Notes: generated by a model not told the origin, from the letters alone. 64,000 nucleotides of DNA from PWQG01 sp040882255 (GCA_040882255.1 JBBEBP010000019.1:1-64000); one strand, 5' to 3'. Shown: positions 46,470 to 54,819, counted from the first letter of the stretch. A program made the numbers and translations.

Positions 46470-46651
46470 CTACTAAGGGTCTTTTCTTCGGATTCACACG
46501 AATACAAATCATTTATATGTACTATCCCATAGATATTGGAATTTAAATCGACCAGCAAACCATAATCAGTAATCTTCGAAATTGAACCCGATATTATCTC
46601 ACCTCTACGGTGTTCTTTTTTAAAGATTTCCCAAGCGTTATTAGATTGCAT
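46340..46651 (-). CDS. Single S1-domain RNA-binding protein
   Basis: The 103-aa frame contains one complete S1/OB domain: RRGEIISGSISKITDYGLLV, YGIVHINDLYSCE, YKVGEEVDVLILSIEPERER, VVLGIKQIFEE. The phrase NAWEIFKKEHRRG before it matches the inter-repeat linker of ribosomal protein S1, so it looks like one repeat of an rpsA-like gene carried alone. Base composition is AT-rich. The ribosome site is weak. It could be an expressed RNA-binding protein or a stranded gene fragment; the intact frame and domain favour the former slightly. Confidence 0.62.
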   Translation of the reverse strand: MQSNNAWEIFKKEHRRGEIISGSISKITDYGLLVDLNSNIYGIVHINDLYSCESEEKTLSSYKVGEEVDVLILSIEPERERVVLGIKQIFEEADRDSELPSSE

Positions 46652-46712
46652 GGATTCTACCCCGATCTACGGAAACTGCAGAGAAGTCTCATAATAGCTG
46701 AAAGGAGTGTTT

Positions 46713-46810
46713 ATGTCGAAGCGAAGAAATTACAGTTCTGAGTTCAAGCAATACGCCGTGGAGTAGGCCCGTCAGCCAAGGATCAGTTACGCTCAGGTAG
46801 CTCGGGTAGT
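46713..46810 (+). pseudogene. IS3-family OrfA remnant
   Basis: After GGAG the ATG begins MSKRRNYSSEFKQYAVE, the typical helix-turn-helix start of IS3-family OrfA, then a stop codon and ARQPRISYAQVARVV. The rest of the element is missing. Downstream (46850-46930) the reverse strand ends in WGTKRYLSMEWLHKQ and a stop, probably another transposase tail I cannot name. Confidence 0.7.
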
Positions 46811-46971
46811 GTAAAGAATCTTTCGCACTTTTCTCTGGGCGGAGCTCCTCAAGCGGTGATTTCCTCCTGCTCTTCCAGATCCTGTTTGTGCAGCCACTCC
46901 ATGCTCAGGTAGCGCTTGGTGCCCCAAAAATATTGTCCGCCGGGTGGGTCAAATAATTTTGTCCGTTGACA

Positions 46972-47183
46972 GTGTACCGCGATGGTCGCAAGGTGTCGCG
47001 GTCCAGCAGCAGCCACCAGGTGGCAGCAGCCAGGCCTCGACCGTCCTCGGATTCCCGCACGATGGAGATTGTGCTAGCCGGTGATACGTCCCTGGACCAA
47101 CGTATGCCATCCAGTTTGACGCCAACAATTTCCATCAGTTGGCGCACTTCAGGACTATCGATGACGTTGTAGCGACCGCACAT
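46972..47183 (-). pseudogene. SRAP gene 5' fragment, cut by an IS end
   Basis: The reverse strand begins MCGRYNVIDSPEVRQLM and is nearly identical to the intact SRAP copy for about 68 codons, to LDRDTLRPSRY. There it joins a different sequence (TGTCCGCCGGGTGGGTCAAA in the forward strand) that looks like an insertion-sequence end. Upstream sequence to about 47350 is shared with the intact copy, including the hairpin. Confidence 0.85.
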
Positions 47184-47261
47184 TCATTGCATTCCAGTGA
47201 GAAAGGGCTCGAGCTAGAGTATCAGGAGCGCGACTAAGCCGAAAGAAGGTCATTAAAAAAT

Positions 47262-47286
47262 GGCCCGGTCGGAACTCGACCGGGCC
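47262..47286 (-). terminator. Intrinsic terminator upstream of SRAP fragment
   Basis: Stem GGCCCGGTCG / CGACCGGGCC, 5-nt loop, followed on the reverse strand by ATTTTTTAATG. This copy has the best T-run of the three and shows what the element does. Confidence 0.8.
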
Positions 47287-47551
47287 ACAGCCAGCCCGAC
47301 GCGCTTCCTGCTGGTAATAAGGTTGTAGTACATTTTCACGATTTTCGCCACTTGGCGGGCAATGGCCACTGACTCACTTATTCGGGTATCCGAACAATTC
47401 AGACCACTTTTACCGGCACATCAACTCATCTAAGCTCCCCGGAGAACCCGCGCCTACCGGAACAAAAATGCCCACGTTGATTTACAGCGTTTAGAGAACT
47501 AGGGGCTTGCCACATGCAGTAAATCTTGCACAGCATTGCACCACCTCAAGA

Positions 47552-49999
47552 CTACTCATCGCGTAGAGATTGAACCGGATCCGATGTCGCGACGTTGGTG
47601 CTGTGAACTATCACGGTACATACTGCGAGCAACACCGTGAAGGCGACAACCGAAATATAGACGAGGACCGGTATCTCCACACGCGACGAGAACTGGCCAA
47701 GGTAGTAATCAGCTATCCACCATGCAAAGAACACAGCGATCGTGCAAGCCAGAAGAACCGGCTTAACAAAACTGACAGTTAACAGCTTGACGATGGAGCC
47801 TACCGACGCACCCAGCACCTTGCGAATTCCGATTTCCTTGGTACGCTGCTGCGTTGAGAAGAACGCCAGGGCATAGAGACCCAATGCAGCAATCAGGACC
47901 GTCAATACAGCGGCAAATTGAGAAGCCCGATTGATGCCATTAGTCTCTTCCCGAACCATACTGTCATAGATCTGCTCGTAGAACTGCCGGTCGATTGGCA
48001 CATCAGGGCGGTGTCTGTCCCACACGGTATCGATGTGGGACAGCGCCTCGTCGCGTTGCGCGGGATCGAGGCGAATGAGGAGACTGCGCGTGGGCCGATC
48101 GGTTCCTCTGAGCACCGAAGTTGAACGCATGGCGTCCTCAAGTCCACCGGACAAGCGGAACTCGTTGGTGACTCCGATAATCCGAAAGGTGAGATTGGCG
48201 ACCGTCAGCAGTTCGTCGAGCGCGGCCTCACTCGACGCAAAACCGAAATTGCGGACCGCCGCCGTGGTGATAAGGACTCCGTAAGTCTGTTCCGGGTCCG
48301 GCTGTCCGGCCGGCATGAAATCGGCTGGGAAGTCGCTGGAGAAGTTCCTGCCTGCCAACAGCTCAATCTGCATCGCCTCAAGGTAGTGCTCGTCCACGCC
48401 TAAATGACTGATAGTCCGAAGCTCATCTTGCTCCCAGCCGGGCCGCCCCCAGGGGTTGTAACCTCCGTTATTCGGTGGCGCGGCGTCTGCACGCCCCACT
48501 GCCCTGATGCCGGGATGGCTAGCCAATTCGTCCACCATGGCCTGGTAGCCAAATTGATTGGGGCTACTCGGACTGTAACGGGTATCCAGGACGATCAGAT
48601 TACCGCGATTAAAGCCCGGGTCCACCTCCTTGAGATGCTTGACCTGCAGATTGACGCCAATGGCGAAGATGACAACCACGACCGCGAACCCGAACTGTAC
48701 AACGGTCAGTCCAGCCCGGAACCAGCGGCTAGAGCGACCACCGTCCCGCTTCCCGCTGATTGCGGCGATCGGCTGATAGCGGGACATTTTCAGCGCGGGC
48801 AGAAGTCCAGACAGGAGGCCAACCGTCACGGCGAACAGCAGTATCCATATGATCTGTGAAGACTGCAGCATCGAACCGAAGGTGAATGCGGTGCCCGTCA
48901 GCGCTGTGTACGGAGGCACAAGCAGATACACGACTGGCAGTGCCACCAGGAATGCCAGCATGGTCAGCAGCACAGCTTCAGCCAAAAACTGCGCCAGCAG
49001 GTCTCCCCGACTTGCGCCCAGTGTCTTGCGGACACCGATCTCCCGACCCCGCTGCTGCATCTGCGCCAGGGACAGATTGGCGAAATTGATACAGGAACTC
49101 ACCAGGATCAGCACAGCAAACAGGGACAGCCCGCCCAGCACGATGCGCCGGCCGTAATCGGCCGGGCCGAAGCCTTGCCGGGGAGAAAGATAGATGTCCG
49201 CCAGTGGCTCAAGATCCAGCGCGTGCTCATACTGCCTTACAAACGATTGTTGCTGCTCGGGAACATTACGGTCAATGAAGTTAGGCAGATCCTGGCGAAG
49301 TGATTCAGCCGCGGCAGGACCAGGGATGACCAGGTAGGCCATAGTCCCGCCGAAGCCAACCCAGGTTGATCCATTCATGAAAGATTCGCCAGCAACCTGC
49401 CTTGCTGTTGCGACCCCTATCATCATCTCGATATCCAGATGCGTATTGGGGGGCAGATCCCGGTAGATCCCCGTCACCTGCACCTCCAAGCGGCTATTCA
49501 ATGTAAGGGTTTCCCCTAATGGATCTGTGTCACCAAAATACTTCCTCGCTGCGCTTTCACTTATAACGATCGTATTCGGCCGGTCCAGCGCAGTCTCGCG
49601 ATCACCGCGCAGGAAATCGAACGAGAACATCGACAGAAAGGCTGGCTCTACCCAGTGGTAATCGTTCGGGGAGGAAAACTCACCATAGGTGAACAGCCCG
49701 TTGTCGGACCGTATCTTGGCAGCCTGTTCGATTTGCCCGTAGTCCTTCAGCAGCGGGTTGAAGACCCCCTCGGCAATCTGGTCGCTGTCGATCCGTTGGT
49801 CCGTGGTCAGGCTGGTCACCAATCGGTAGATGTTCTGCCAGTTGTCGAAATGACGGTCATAACTGGTCGTATACTGGACATGCATCAGGACCAGTATGCT
49901 GCAGATAAGACCGAGCGACAGGCTCAGCACCTTGATCGCCGTGAAGCCGGGTTGACGGCGCAAAGTGCGTAGCGTCACCAACAGGTAATTCTTGATCAT
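47552..49999 (-). CDS. ABC transporter permease with two FtsX domains (MacB-type)
   Basis: This 815-aa inner-membrane permease has eight predicted helices. The N-terminal start IKNYLLVTLRTLRRQPGF, a MacB-type periplasmic domain (about 40-245), the first FtsX core (REIGVRKTLGASRGDLLAQF), a second periplasmic domain and the second FtsX core (TKEIGIRKVLGASVGSIVKL) form a tandem duplication in one chain. It uses ATP from the neighbouring ATPase to move peptides, lipids or drugs towards the periplasm rather than to import. It is the last gene of a four-gene operon, 25 bp after the ATPase gene. Confidence 0.9.
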   Translation of the reverse strand: MIKNYLLVTLRTLRRQPGFTAIKVLSLSLGLICSILVLMHVQYTTSYDRHFDNWQNIYRLVTSLTTDQRIDSDQIAEGVFNPLLKDYGQIEQAAKIRSDNGLFTYGEFSSPNDYHWVEPAFLSMFSFDFLRGDRETALDRPNTIVISESAARKYFGDTDPLGETLTLNSRLEVQVTGIYRDLPPNTHLDIEMMIGVATARQVAGESFMNGSTWVGFGGTMAYLVIPGPAAAESLRQDLPNFIDRNVPEQQQSFVRQYEHALDLEPLADIYLSPRQGFGPADYGRRIVLGGLSLFAVLILVSSCINFANLSLAQMQQRGREIGVRKTLGASRGDLLAQFLAEAVLLTMLAFLVALPVVYLLVPPYTALTGTAFTFGSMLQSSQIIWILLFAVTVGLLSGLLPALKMSRYQPIAAISGKRDGGRSSRWFRAGLTVVQFGFAVVVVIFAIGVNLQVKHLKEVDPGFNRGNLIVLDTRYSPSSPNQFGYQAMVDELASHPGIRAVGRADAAPPNNGGYNPWGRPGWEQDELRTISHLGVDEHYLEAMQIELLAGRNFSSDFPADFMPAGQPDPEQTYGVLITTAAVRNFGFASSEAALDELLTVANLTFRIIGVTNEFRLSGGLEDAMRSTSVLRGTDRPTRSLLIRLDPAQRDEALSHIDTVWDRHRPDVPIDRQFYEQIYDSMVREETNGINRASQFAAVLTVLIAALGLYALAFFSTQQRTKEIGIRKVLGASVGSIVKLLTVSFVKPVLLACTIAVFFAWWIADYYLGQFSSRVEIPVLVYISVVAFTVLLAVCTVIVHSTNVATSDPVQSLRDE

Positions 50000-50024
50000 A
50001 GGAGCACCTCCAGCCTGTGCGCTG

Positions 50025-50720
50025 TCAGAGAACGGCCTCTACATCCGCCTCGGCATCTGTTTCCACTATCTGCCCATCGCGCAGACGGATGACGCGGGAA
50101 CCATACGCCGCGCAGTGTTCCGAGTGCGTCACCATGACCACCGTAGCTCCGTCGCCGTTCAGGTCTCGGAGCAACTCCATCACATCATCACCATTGCGAG
50201 TATCAAGGTTGCCAGTGGGTTCGTCAGCCAGCAGCAACTTAGGTGCTCCAATCAACGCTCGTGCTATGGCCACCCGCTGCTGCTGGCCTCCCGATAGCTG
50301 CTGGGGAAAATGCTTGCTTCGATGATCAACGGCAACACGCTCCAGAGCCCTCTCCACACGAGGACGGCGCTCTGACAACGGCACACCCTGGTACAACAGC
50401 GCCAGATCGACGTTCTCGTATACTGTCAGCTCCTCAATCAAGTTGAAGCTTTGGAAAATCACACCGATATTGGCTTTCCTGATCCCGGCACGGCGAGTTT
50501 CGCCGTAGCCCGCCACCTCCTCTCCACGAAACAGATAATGTCCGCTTGTGGGCGTGTCCAGCATCCCCAACATATTCAGCAGTGTGGATTTTCCGCAGCC
50601 GGAGGGCCCCATGATCGAAACGAATTCCCCTTCGCTGATAGCCAGAGTGACGTCATTTAAGGCCGCGGTTTCGATTTCATCCGTACGATGAATCTTGCAG
50701 ATGTTCTCCAACTCGATCAT
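50025..50720 (-). CDS. ABC transporter ATPase (LolD/MacB type)
   Basis: This 231-aa ATPase has Walker A GPSGCGKST, Q-loop VIFQSFNLIEELTVYEN, signature LSGGQQQRVAIARAL, Walker B LLLADEPTGNLD and switch His in MVTHSEHCA. The ADEPTGNLD phrase is typical of the MacB/LolD exporter branch. It is encoded between the fusion protein and the permease with gaps of about 25 bp, making one export complex. Confidence 0.94.
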   Translation of the reverse strand: MIELENICKIHRTDEIETAALNDVTLAISEGEFVSIMGPSGCGKSTLLNMLGMLDTPTSGHYLFRGEEVAGYGETRRAGIRKANIGVIFQSFNLIEELTVYENVDLALLYQGVPLSERRPRVERALERVAVDHRSKHFPQQLSGGQQQRVAIARALIGAPKLLLADEPTGNLDTRNGDDVMELLRDLNGDGATVVMVTHSEHCAAYGSRVIRLRDGQIVETDAEADVEAVL

Positions 50721-50743
50721 GGTATTTTTCTCCTTTTTCTACT

Positions 50744-52003
50744 CTATTGGATCAGCTGAACGCGCTCCGCATCCGAGATCGCTCCATAGCTGGAGGTAAT
50801 GATCCTCTCTCCCTCAGCCAACCCCTGGGTGATTTCAAGCATGCGATTGTTTCGCCGCCCGACGGCGACTTCTCGTCGGTAGGCATACCCCTCGCTCTCG
50901 TCCAATACGAAAACCCAATTGCCGCCCGTCTCCTGAATAAAACTGCCAGCAGGGACAGTCAGTGTTTCAACGGGATCACCCAATACAAGGTCCAGCTGCA
51001 GAGATTGACCGCGCCGCAGGTTGTCCGGCATTACCTGATCGAATACCAGATCGATCATGAAAAGCCCGCTATTCACCTCTGGATACACCCGATCGACTCT
51101 GAGGTTGTATCGTTCGCCTCCTAGAGTGAATCGGGCTCGCTGGCCTTCCGTAACGCGAGTCAGATAGAACTCGTCCACTTGGGCTACCACCTTGTAGTGG
51201 GCAACTACATCAATCTGCCCCAGACGTTCGCCCCGGCTCTTGCTCTCTCCGATTTCCACAGAAAGGGAGGTTAATTGTCCGCTGATCGGGGCCCGAACCT
51301 GCAGACTTTCAATGCTGTCCTGCGCCAATGTCAGATGCTCCTCGAGTTTGTCGATCTGCGTGGCAATCTGCTGCTGGCGATCATTGCGGATGCGATTCTC
51401 TAGCACCTGCCGGGCCAAGGTGTTGTCAAGTAGCCGCTTCTGGTACGCAAGTTCGTCCTCAAGTGCCTCAATCTCCTCCCGAGAGATCAGTTCTTCACTC
51501 GCAAGATGACTCTGGCGACGCAACTGACGCTCCAGTGCCACGATCTGGTACTCGATATTTATAATCTCCCTTTCTGTATGCAGCTTGGCAGTTTCCAGTC
51601 CATTGGCGATATTGTTCAAATTGTTAAGCTGCTCGGTGATGGCGGTATCATTGGCGGAGACACTAAGCCGCAGGTCAGTATTGCTCAGTTGAAGGAGACG
51701 TTGCCCCTCTTCAACGTGGCTACCCTCTTCGACAAAGACTTGCTCTACCACTCCACCATTGACGGCGTCCAGGAATACACTATTCAATGGTTGCACGGTA
51801 CCGCGCACGGATGTGAAGTCTTCAAAACGTCTCCAACTAGCTTCGGAGATGGTGACTTGAGAAGTAGGCAGTCGAACTGTACGGATGGAGGCGTCCAGCA
51901 GATAGTACCGGACGACCACCACACTGATAATCAGAACGCCGACCAGCAGTACCCAGTGCCACCAGGGTCGTCTTTCTTTTTCTATGGGACGATCCATAAC
52001 CAC
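50744..52003 (-). CDS. HlyD-family periplasmic adaptor (membrane fusion protein)
   Basis: This 419-aa adaptor has one N-terminal membrane helix (WHWVLLVGVLIISVVVV), lipoyl half-motifs (VFLDAVNGGVVEQVFVEEGS and LQVRAPISGQLTSLSV), a long coiled-coil hairpin between them (about 120-240, NNIANGLETAKL to LAQDSIESL), a beta-barrel and a membrane-proximal domain. It should join the ABC permease to an outer-membrane channel. No TolC-type gene is in the window, so a shared TolC elsewhere is implied. Confidence 0.92.
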   Translation of the reverse strand: MVMDRPIEKERRPWWHWVLLVGVLIISVVVVRYYLLDASIRTVRLPTSQVTISEASWRRFEDFTSVRGTVQPLNSVFLDAVNGGVVEQVFVEEGSHVEEGQRLLQLSNTDLRLSVSANDTAITEQLNNLNNIANGLETAKLHTEREIINIEYQIVALERQLRRQSHLASEELISREEIEALEDELAYQKRLLDNTLARQVLENRIRNDRQQQIATQIDKLEEHLTLAQDSIESLQVRAPISGQLTSLSVEIGESKSRGERLGQIDVVAHYKVVAQVDEFYLTRVTEGQRARFTLGGERYNLRVDRVYPEVNSGLFMIDLVFDQVMPDNLRRGQSLQLDLVLGDPVETLTVPAGSFIQETGGNWVFVLDESEGYAYRREVAVGRRNNRMLEITQGLAEGERIITSSYGAISDAERVQLIQ

Positions 52004-52080
52004 TTCTTATTCCCATCAGTTTTTTGCGCATATCATCCACATCGAAGCAGAATGCAAAAGGTGTCAGATGGATAGATCGC

Positions 52081-52857
52081 TCATCTACGCCTCGCAGGAA
52101 CTCGGGATGTAAAATGGAAATCACAGGCTTGGTACCCATTCGCCTCTTCCTTACCGAGTAATTCTATACCGCGATAAGTACCTGATTGATCTTCACGCTC
52201 GAATCGGTGGACGGTGTAGCGAAGTGAATCACTATCCTCGAGGTTGATTACCACTACACTCTCTTCGTTGTTCCAATCACCGCCTGTAAACGTCGAATAT
52301 TCGCGCTTTTCGCTCTCATCCCAGTTAAAGACTTCCAGCATGACGGCACCATTTTCGTAAAGATTCAGCTCCGCGTCGGTGGCCGGACAGTCGCTGAAGT
52401 ACACTCGAGACAGGCTCGAATCCGGTGCAGCGAGATTTTCTGTTCCCCTTTCGACTCTACTTTCTGCGGCTTCCAGATCCGTCACGTACAAACCGATATT
52501 GTCAGGGGTGAAAGAGTGTGTACCCGGTGAATACAGTTCAACCCGCACGTCCTGATAGCCCGCCTCGCCCATAACACGCTGCAGTTCCCGAATATGGCTC
52601 TGCGATCGCACGATTGTGGGAACAACTATGGTGGGATGCCTTAGACCCTGAGGAATCTCGGCAGAGCTGACCGACGCAGCCATACCTGCACTACGGATAT
52701 CGCCCTTCAAACTCTCAACAGAGGCCTCATCCATGATGTCGGTAAACAGATGTACACGGGTCGGCGCTTGACATGCACCAAGCAAGCCGCAAACCGCAAC
52801 CAAGATAGCGCATCTTCGAGCCTCACAGCCGCCCGTTAGTCTGGCGATATCAGACAT
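52081..52857 (-). CDS. Lipoprotein of unknown function, first gene of the ABC export operon
   Basis: The protein has a lipoprotein signal (ILVAVCGLLGACQA). The mature part (about 235 aa) has alternating strands and helices, with HLFTDIMDEASVESLKGDI, then IRELQRVMGEAGYQDVRVEL, which look like two permuted alpha/beta halves. I do not recognise a family. Its promoter carries the TGTTA-N6-TAACA operator, so it is probably BlaI-controlled with the exporter that follows (77 bp gap). Being first in the operon it may protect against, or bind, the compound exported. Confidence 0.68.
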   Translation of the reverse strand: MSDIARLTGGCEARRCAILVAVCGLLGACQAPTRVHLFTDIMDEASVESLKGDIRSAGMAASVSSAEIPQGLRHPTIVVPTIVRSQSHIRELQRVMGEAGYQDVRVELYSPGTHSFTPDNIGLYVTDLEAAESRVERGTENLAAPDSSLSRVYFSDCPATDAELNLYENGAVMLEVFNWDESEKREYSTFTGGDWNNEESVVVINLEDSDSLRYTVHRFEREDQSGTYRGIELLGKEEANGYQACDFHFTSRVPARRR

Positions 52858-52878
52858 CGGTGAAATCAGCCCAATTAG

Positions 52879-52894
52879 TGTTAATAGTTTAACA
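52879..52894 (-). promoter_or_regulatory. Predicted BlaI-type operator of the ABC export operon
   Basis: TGTTA-ATAGTT-TAACA is a perfect inverted repeat 22 bp upstream of the lipoprotein start, inside the longer palindrome AGTGTTAA-N4-TTAACACT. On the reverse strand TTTACA is upstream, with CATAGT 18 bp further touching the operator. The same TGTTA-N6-TAACA occurs before the blaI-like gene at 54804. BlaI/MecI repressors bind short dyads of this type. Confidence 0.75.
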
Positions 52895-53010
52895 CTATGC
52901 TATATATTTAGCACACTTGTAAACAGCCTGGCCACACTAATTGAGTATCAGCAGGTTCATTGGTGGGAAATCAAAGATATGGACAAGCTACAGGTGGGGC
53001 ACAGCAGATC

Positions 53011-54366
53011 TCAGAGGTCTTCCAGCTCATAGCGGAAAACGTATTGAACTCCGCTGACCGGCACCGGTACGCCATCTATCACTTTCGGACGGTACTCGAC
53101 GGCCGCCGTTGCCTCGATAGCACTTTGATCGAAAACGCCCGAGGGATCGGCTTTGACAATCTCAATCGAATCCCGAGGAACCCGACCAGACTCATCTACG
53201 CTGAAACGTACCTGAACCGTGCCTTCCTGACGATTCTGTCTGGCTTGTTCGGGATAGTGGGCCTGCGCACGCGGATCCGCCAACGGATACAGGTCGACTT
53301 GATCTCCCATTTGAGATGAATCTGGCAAAGCGATGACATTGGTGGTCGCCAGCGCAAACAATAACGTGCCAATGCAAATTGTCAAAAGCAGTGCTATGGC
53401 CCGGTATTCCCGCAACGCCGAAACACCTCCAACCTCTGCTCGCAGGATACGCTGCAATCGTCTGCGTAACACCCCACCCGTCACGGACTGGGATATCATG
53501 CCAAACTTTTGTCGGGGCAGGGAGCCCGCACCCAGACAGCATTGAGCGACAAAGAGCAGGCTGCGTGCGTAATCACAGTCATTCCGGCCACTAGCGACCA
53601 CATCCGCATCACAGCTGTACTCAGCTTCTCGGTGAAAGCATCGCATTGCCCACCAGACAAGCGGGTTTGCCCAGAACAGGCAAGCTGCTGTTTGAGCTAT
53701 CACAAGGGCAACCCAGTCAAAGCGCCGAATATGACAAAGCTCATGAACAAGTACGTCCTCTAGTACGTTCGCGTCCCAGTGCACGGCCTGCTCCGGCAAT
53801 GCGACCATCGGGCGCCGGAAACCAAAGGAGACCGGAGTGCGGATATCAGGGTGAACCCCCAGAGCGACTGGCCGAGTAATGCCCAGGTTCCGACTAATTG
53901 ATTCCAGCCGCCCATCCCAATAGACATCGGCGGAGGGCAACGATTCTCGGCGAACGCAGCGCACTTGATACAAACCCCAAGCCAGGCGTCCCACTAGAAG
54001 CAAAGCTACGCCCAAATAGACGGCCACCAGCCACCATCCCCATATCGAGTCTTTCTGTGAAAGACTCCCCGCCGATTGGAACTGCTCATTGACAGGGATT
54101 ACTATCAAGGAGCGCAGATCTGGTAGATCCCCCGGCACCAGCCGGATTAGCAACTCTATACCCGCCAGTACCGGTAAAGACAACATCCCCACGGTCCAGA
54201 TCAGGTATCGTGAGCGGCTTTGTAGTTTGAAAGACGCAACACCAGCAAGAAGGAAAACAACCAGCAGAACGACTAGTGACTTGATCAGAAGGTCAAGCAG
54301 AATCGCCGCTCCAGGGATGGCGAGGAAAGACGCTATCAACGCGTCAGGAGTTGCGAGAAGTCCCAT
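53011..54366 (-). CDS. BlaR1/MecR1-type M56 membrane protease fused to a TonB C-terminal domain
   Basis: The 451-aa protein has about four N-terminal helices and an M56 zinc-protease domain with HELCHIRR in VLVHELCHIRRFDWV (about 205-215) and the second metal region REAEYSCDADVV. After another helix (LLLTICIGTLLFALATTNVI) comes a periplasmic TonB C-terminal-like domain (about 365-451: YPEQARQNRQEGTVQVRFSV, AAVEYRPK, PVSGVQYVFRYELE). In BlaR1 the periplasmic part is a beta-lactam-binding domain; here it is TonB-like. It should cut the repressor encoded just upstream, whose gene it overlaps by 23 bp. Confidence 0.9.
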   Translation of the reverse strand: MGLLATPDALIASFLAIPGAAILLDLLIKSLVVLLVVFLLAGVASFKLQSRSRYLIWTVGMLSLPVLAGIELLIRLVPGDLPDLRSLIVIPVNEQFQSAGSLSQKDSIWGWWLVAVYLGVALLLVGRLAWGLYQVRCVRRESLPSADVYWDGRLESISRNLGITRPVALGVHPDIRTPVSFGFRRPMVALPEQAVHWDANVLEDVLVHELCHIRRFDWVALVIAQTAACLFWANPLVWWAMRCFHREAEYSCDADVVASGRNDCDYARSLLFVAQCCLGAGSLPRQKFGMISQSVTGGVLRRRLQRILRAEVGGVSALREYRAIALLLTICIGTLLFALATTNVIALPDSSQMGDQVDLYPLADPRAQAHYPEQARQNRQEGTVQVRFSVDESGRVPRDSIEIVKADPSGVFDQSAIEATAAVEYRPKVIDGVPVPVSGVQYVFRYELEDL

Positions 54367-54787
54367 TGCCCTTACCTCGGCTGCCAGAGGTGGATTCAGT
54401 TTTATTCTTGTGCTGCTCGATCATCACCTCAAGCTGCTCCAGCTCCTCTTTGGACCAGCCCTTATTCGGCATCTGCAGCAATGTGTTGACGGCCTGGTAT
54501 GGGGAATCCCGAAAAAACGTAGATACCACATTGCCCAGCGCTCGGTGGGCGGCCGTCTTTCGGTCCACTACCGGGGAATAGACATACCGCAGGCCGCTCT
54601 CCCGATGGGTTACATGCCCCTTAGTCTCCAGCTTGCCCAGGAACGTGCGCACGGACGAATAGCTCAAGTCATCTTCCAATTGGATCATTACATCCTTGAC
54701 GCTGGCAGACTCCAGCCGGTAAAGGATATCCATGATCTGCCGCTCCCGGCGACTGAGCTGATCAGGCTTTACCACTTTGGCACCCAA
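54344..54787 (-). CDS. BlaI/MecI-family transcriptional repressor
   Basis: This 147-aa winged-helix repressor has PDQLSRRERQIMDILYRLES, SVKDVMIQLEDDLSYSSVRT (recognition part) and the wing GHVTHRESGLRYVYSPVV. The later half mediates dimerisation and holds the helix in which the family is cut by its M56 partner. It overlaps the M56 gene by 23 bp and its own promoter has the TGTTA-N6-TAACA operator, so it should repress itself. Confidence 0.92.
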   Translation of the reverse strand: MGAKVVKPDQLSRRERQIMDILYRLESASVKDVMIQLEDDLSYSSVRTFLGKLETKGHVTHRESGLRYVYSPVVDRKTAAHRALGNVVSTFFRDSPYQAVNTLLQMPNKGWSKEELEQLEVMIEQHKNKTESTSGSRGKGNGTSRNS

Positions 54788-54803
54788 GATAAGTAAAAGG
54801 TCA

Positions 54804-54819
54804 TGTTAACAAAGTAACA
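54804..54819 (-). promoter_or_regulatory. Predicted BlaI-type operator and promoter of blaI-M56
   Basis: TGTTA-ACAAAG-TAACA is a perfect inverted repeat 16 bp upstream of the repressor start. On the reverse strand TTTACA (-35) and TAACAT (-10) are 16 bp apart, and the operator overlaps the -10 box, so bound repressor would block RNA polymerase. It has the same arms and spacing as the operator at 52879. Confidence 0.78.

Noticed and set aside
46850..46930. Named transposase family for the WGTKRYLSMEWLHKQ tail
   Set aside because: Too short to assign; only mentioned with the neighbouring IS3 remnant.
52858..54810. Beta-lactam resistance locus
   Set aside because: BlaI and M56 parts are present but no penicillin-binding sensor domain and no beta-lactamase; the regulated genes are an exporter.
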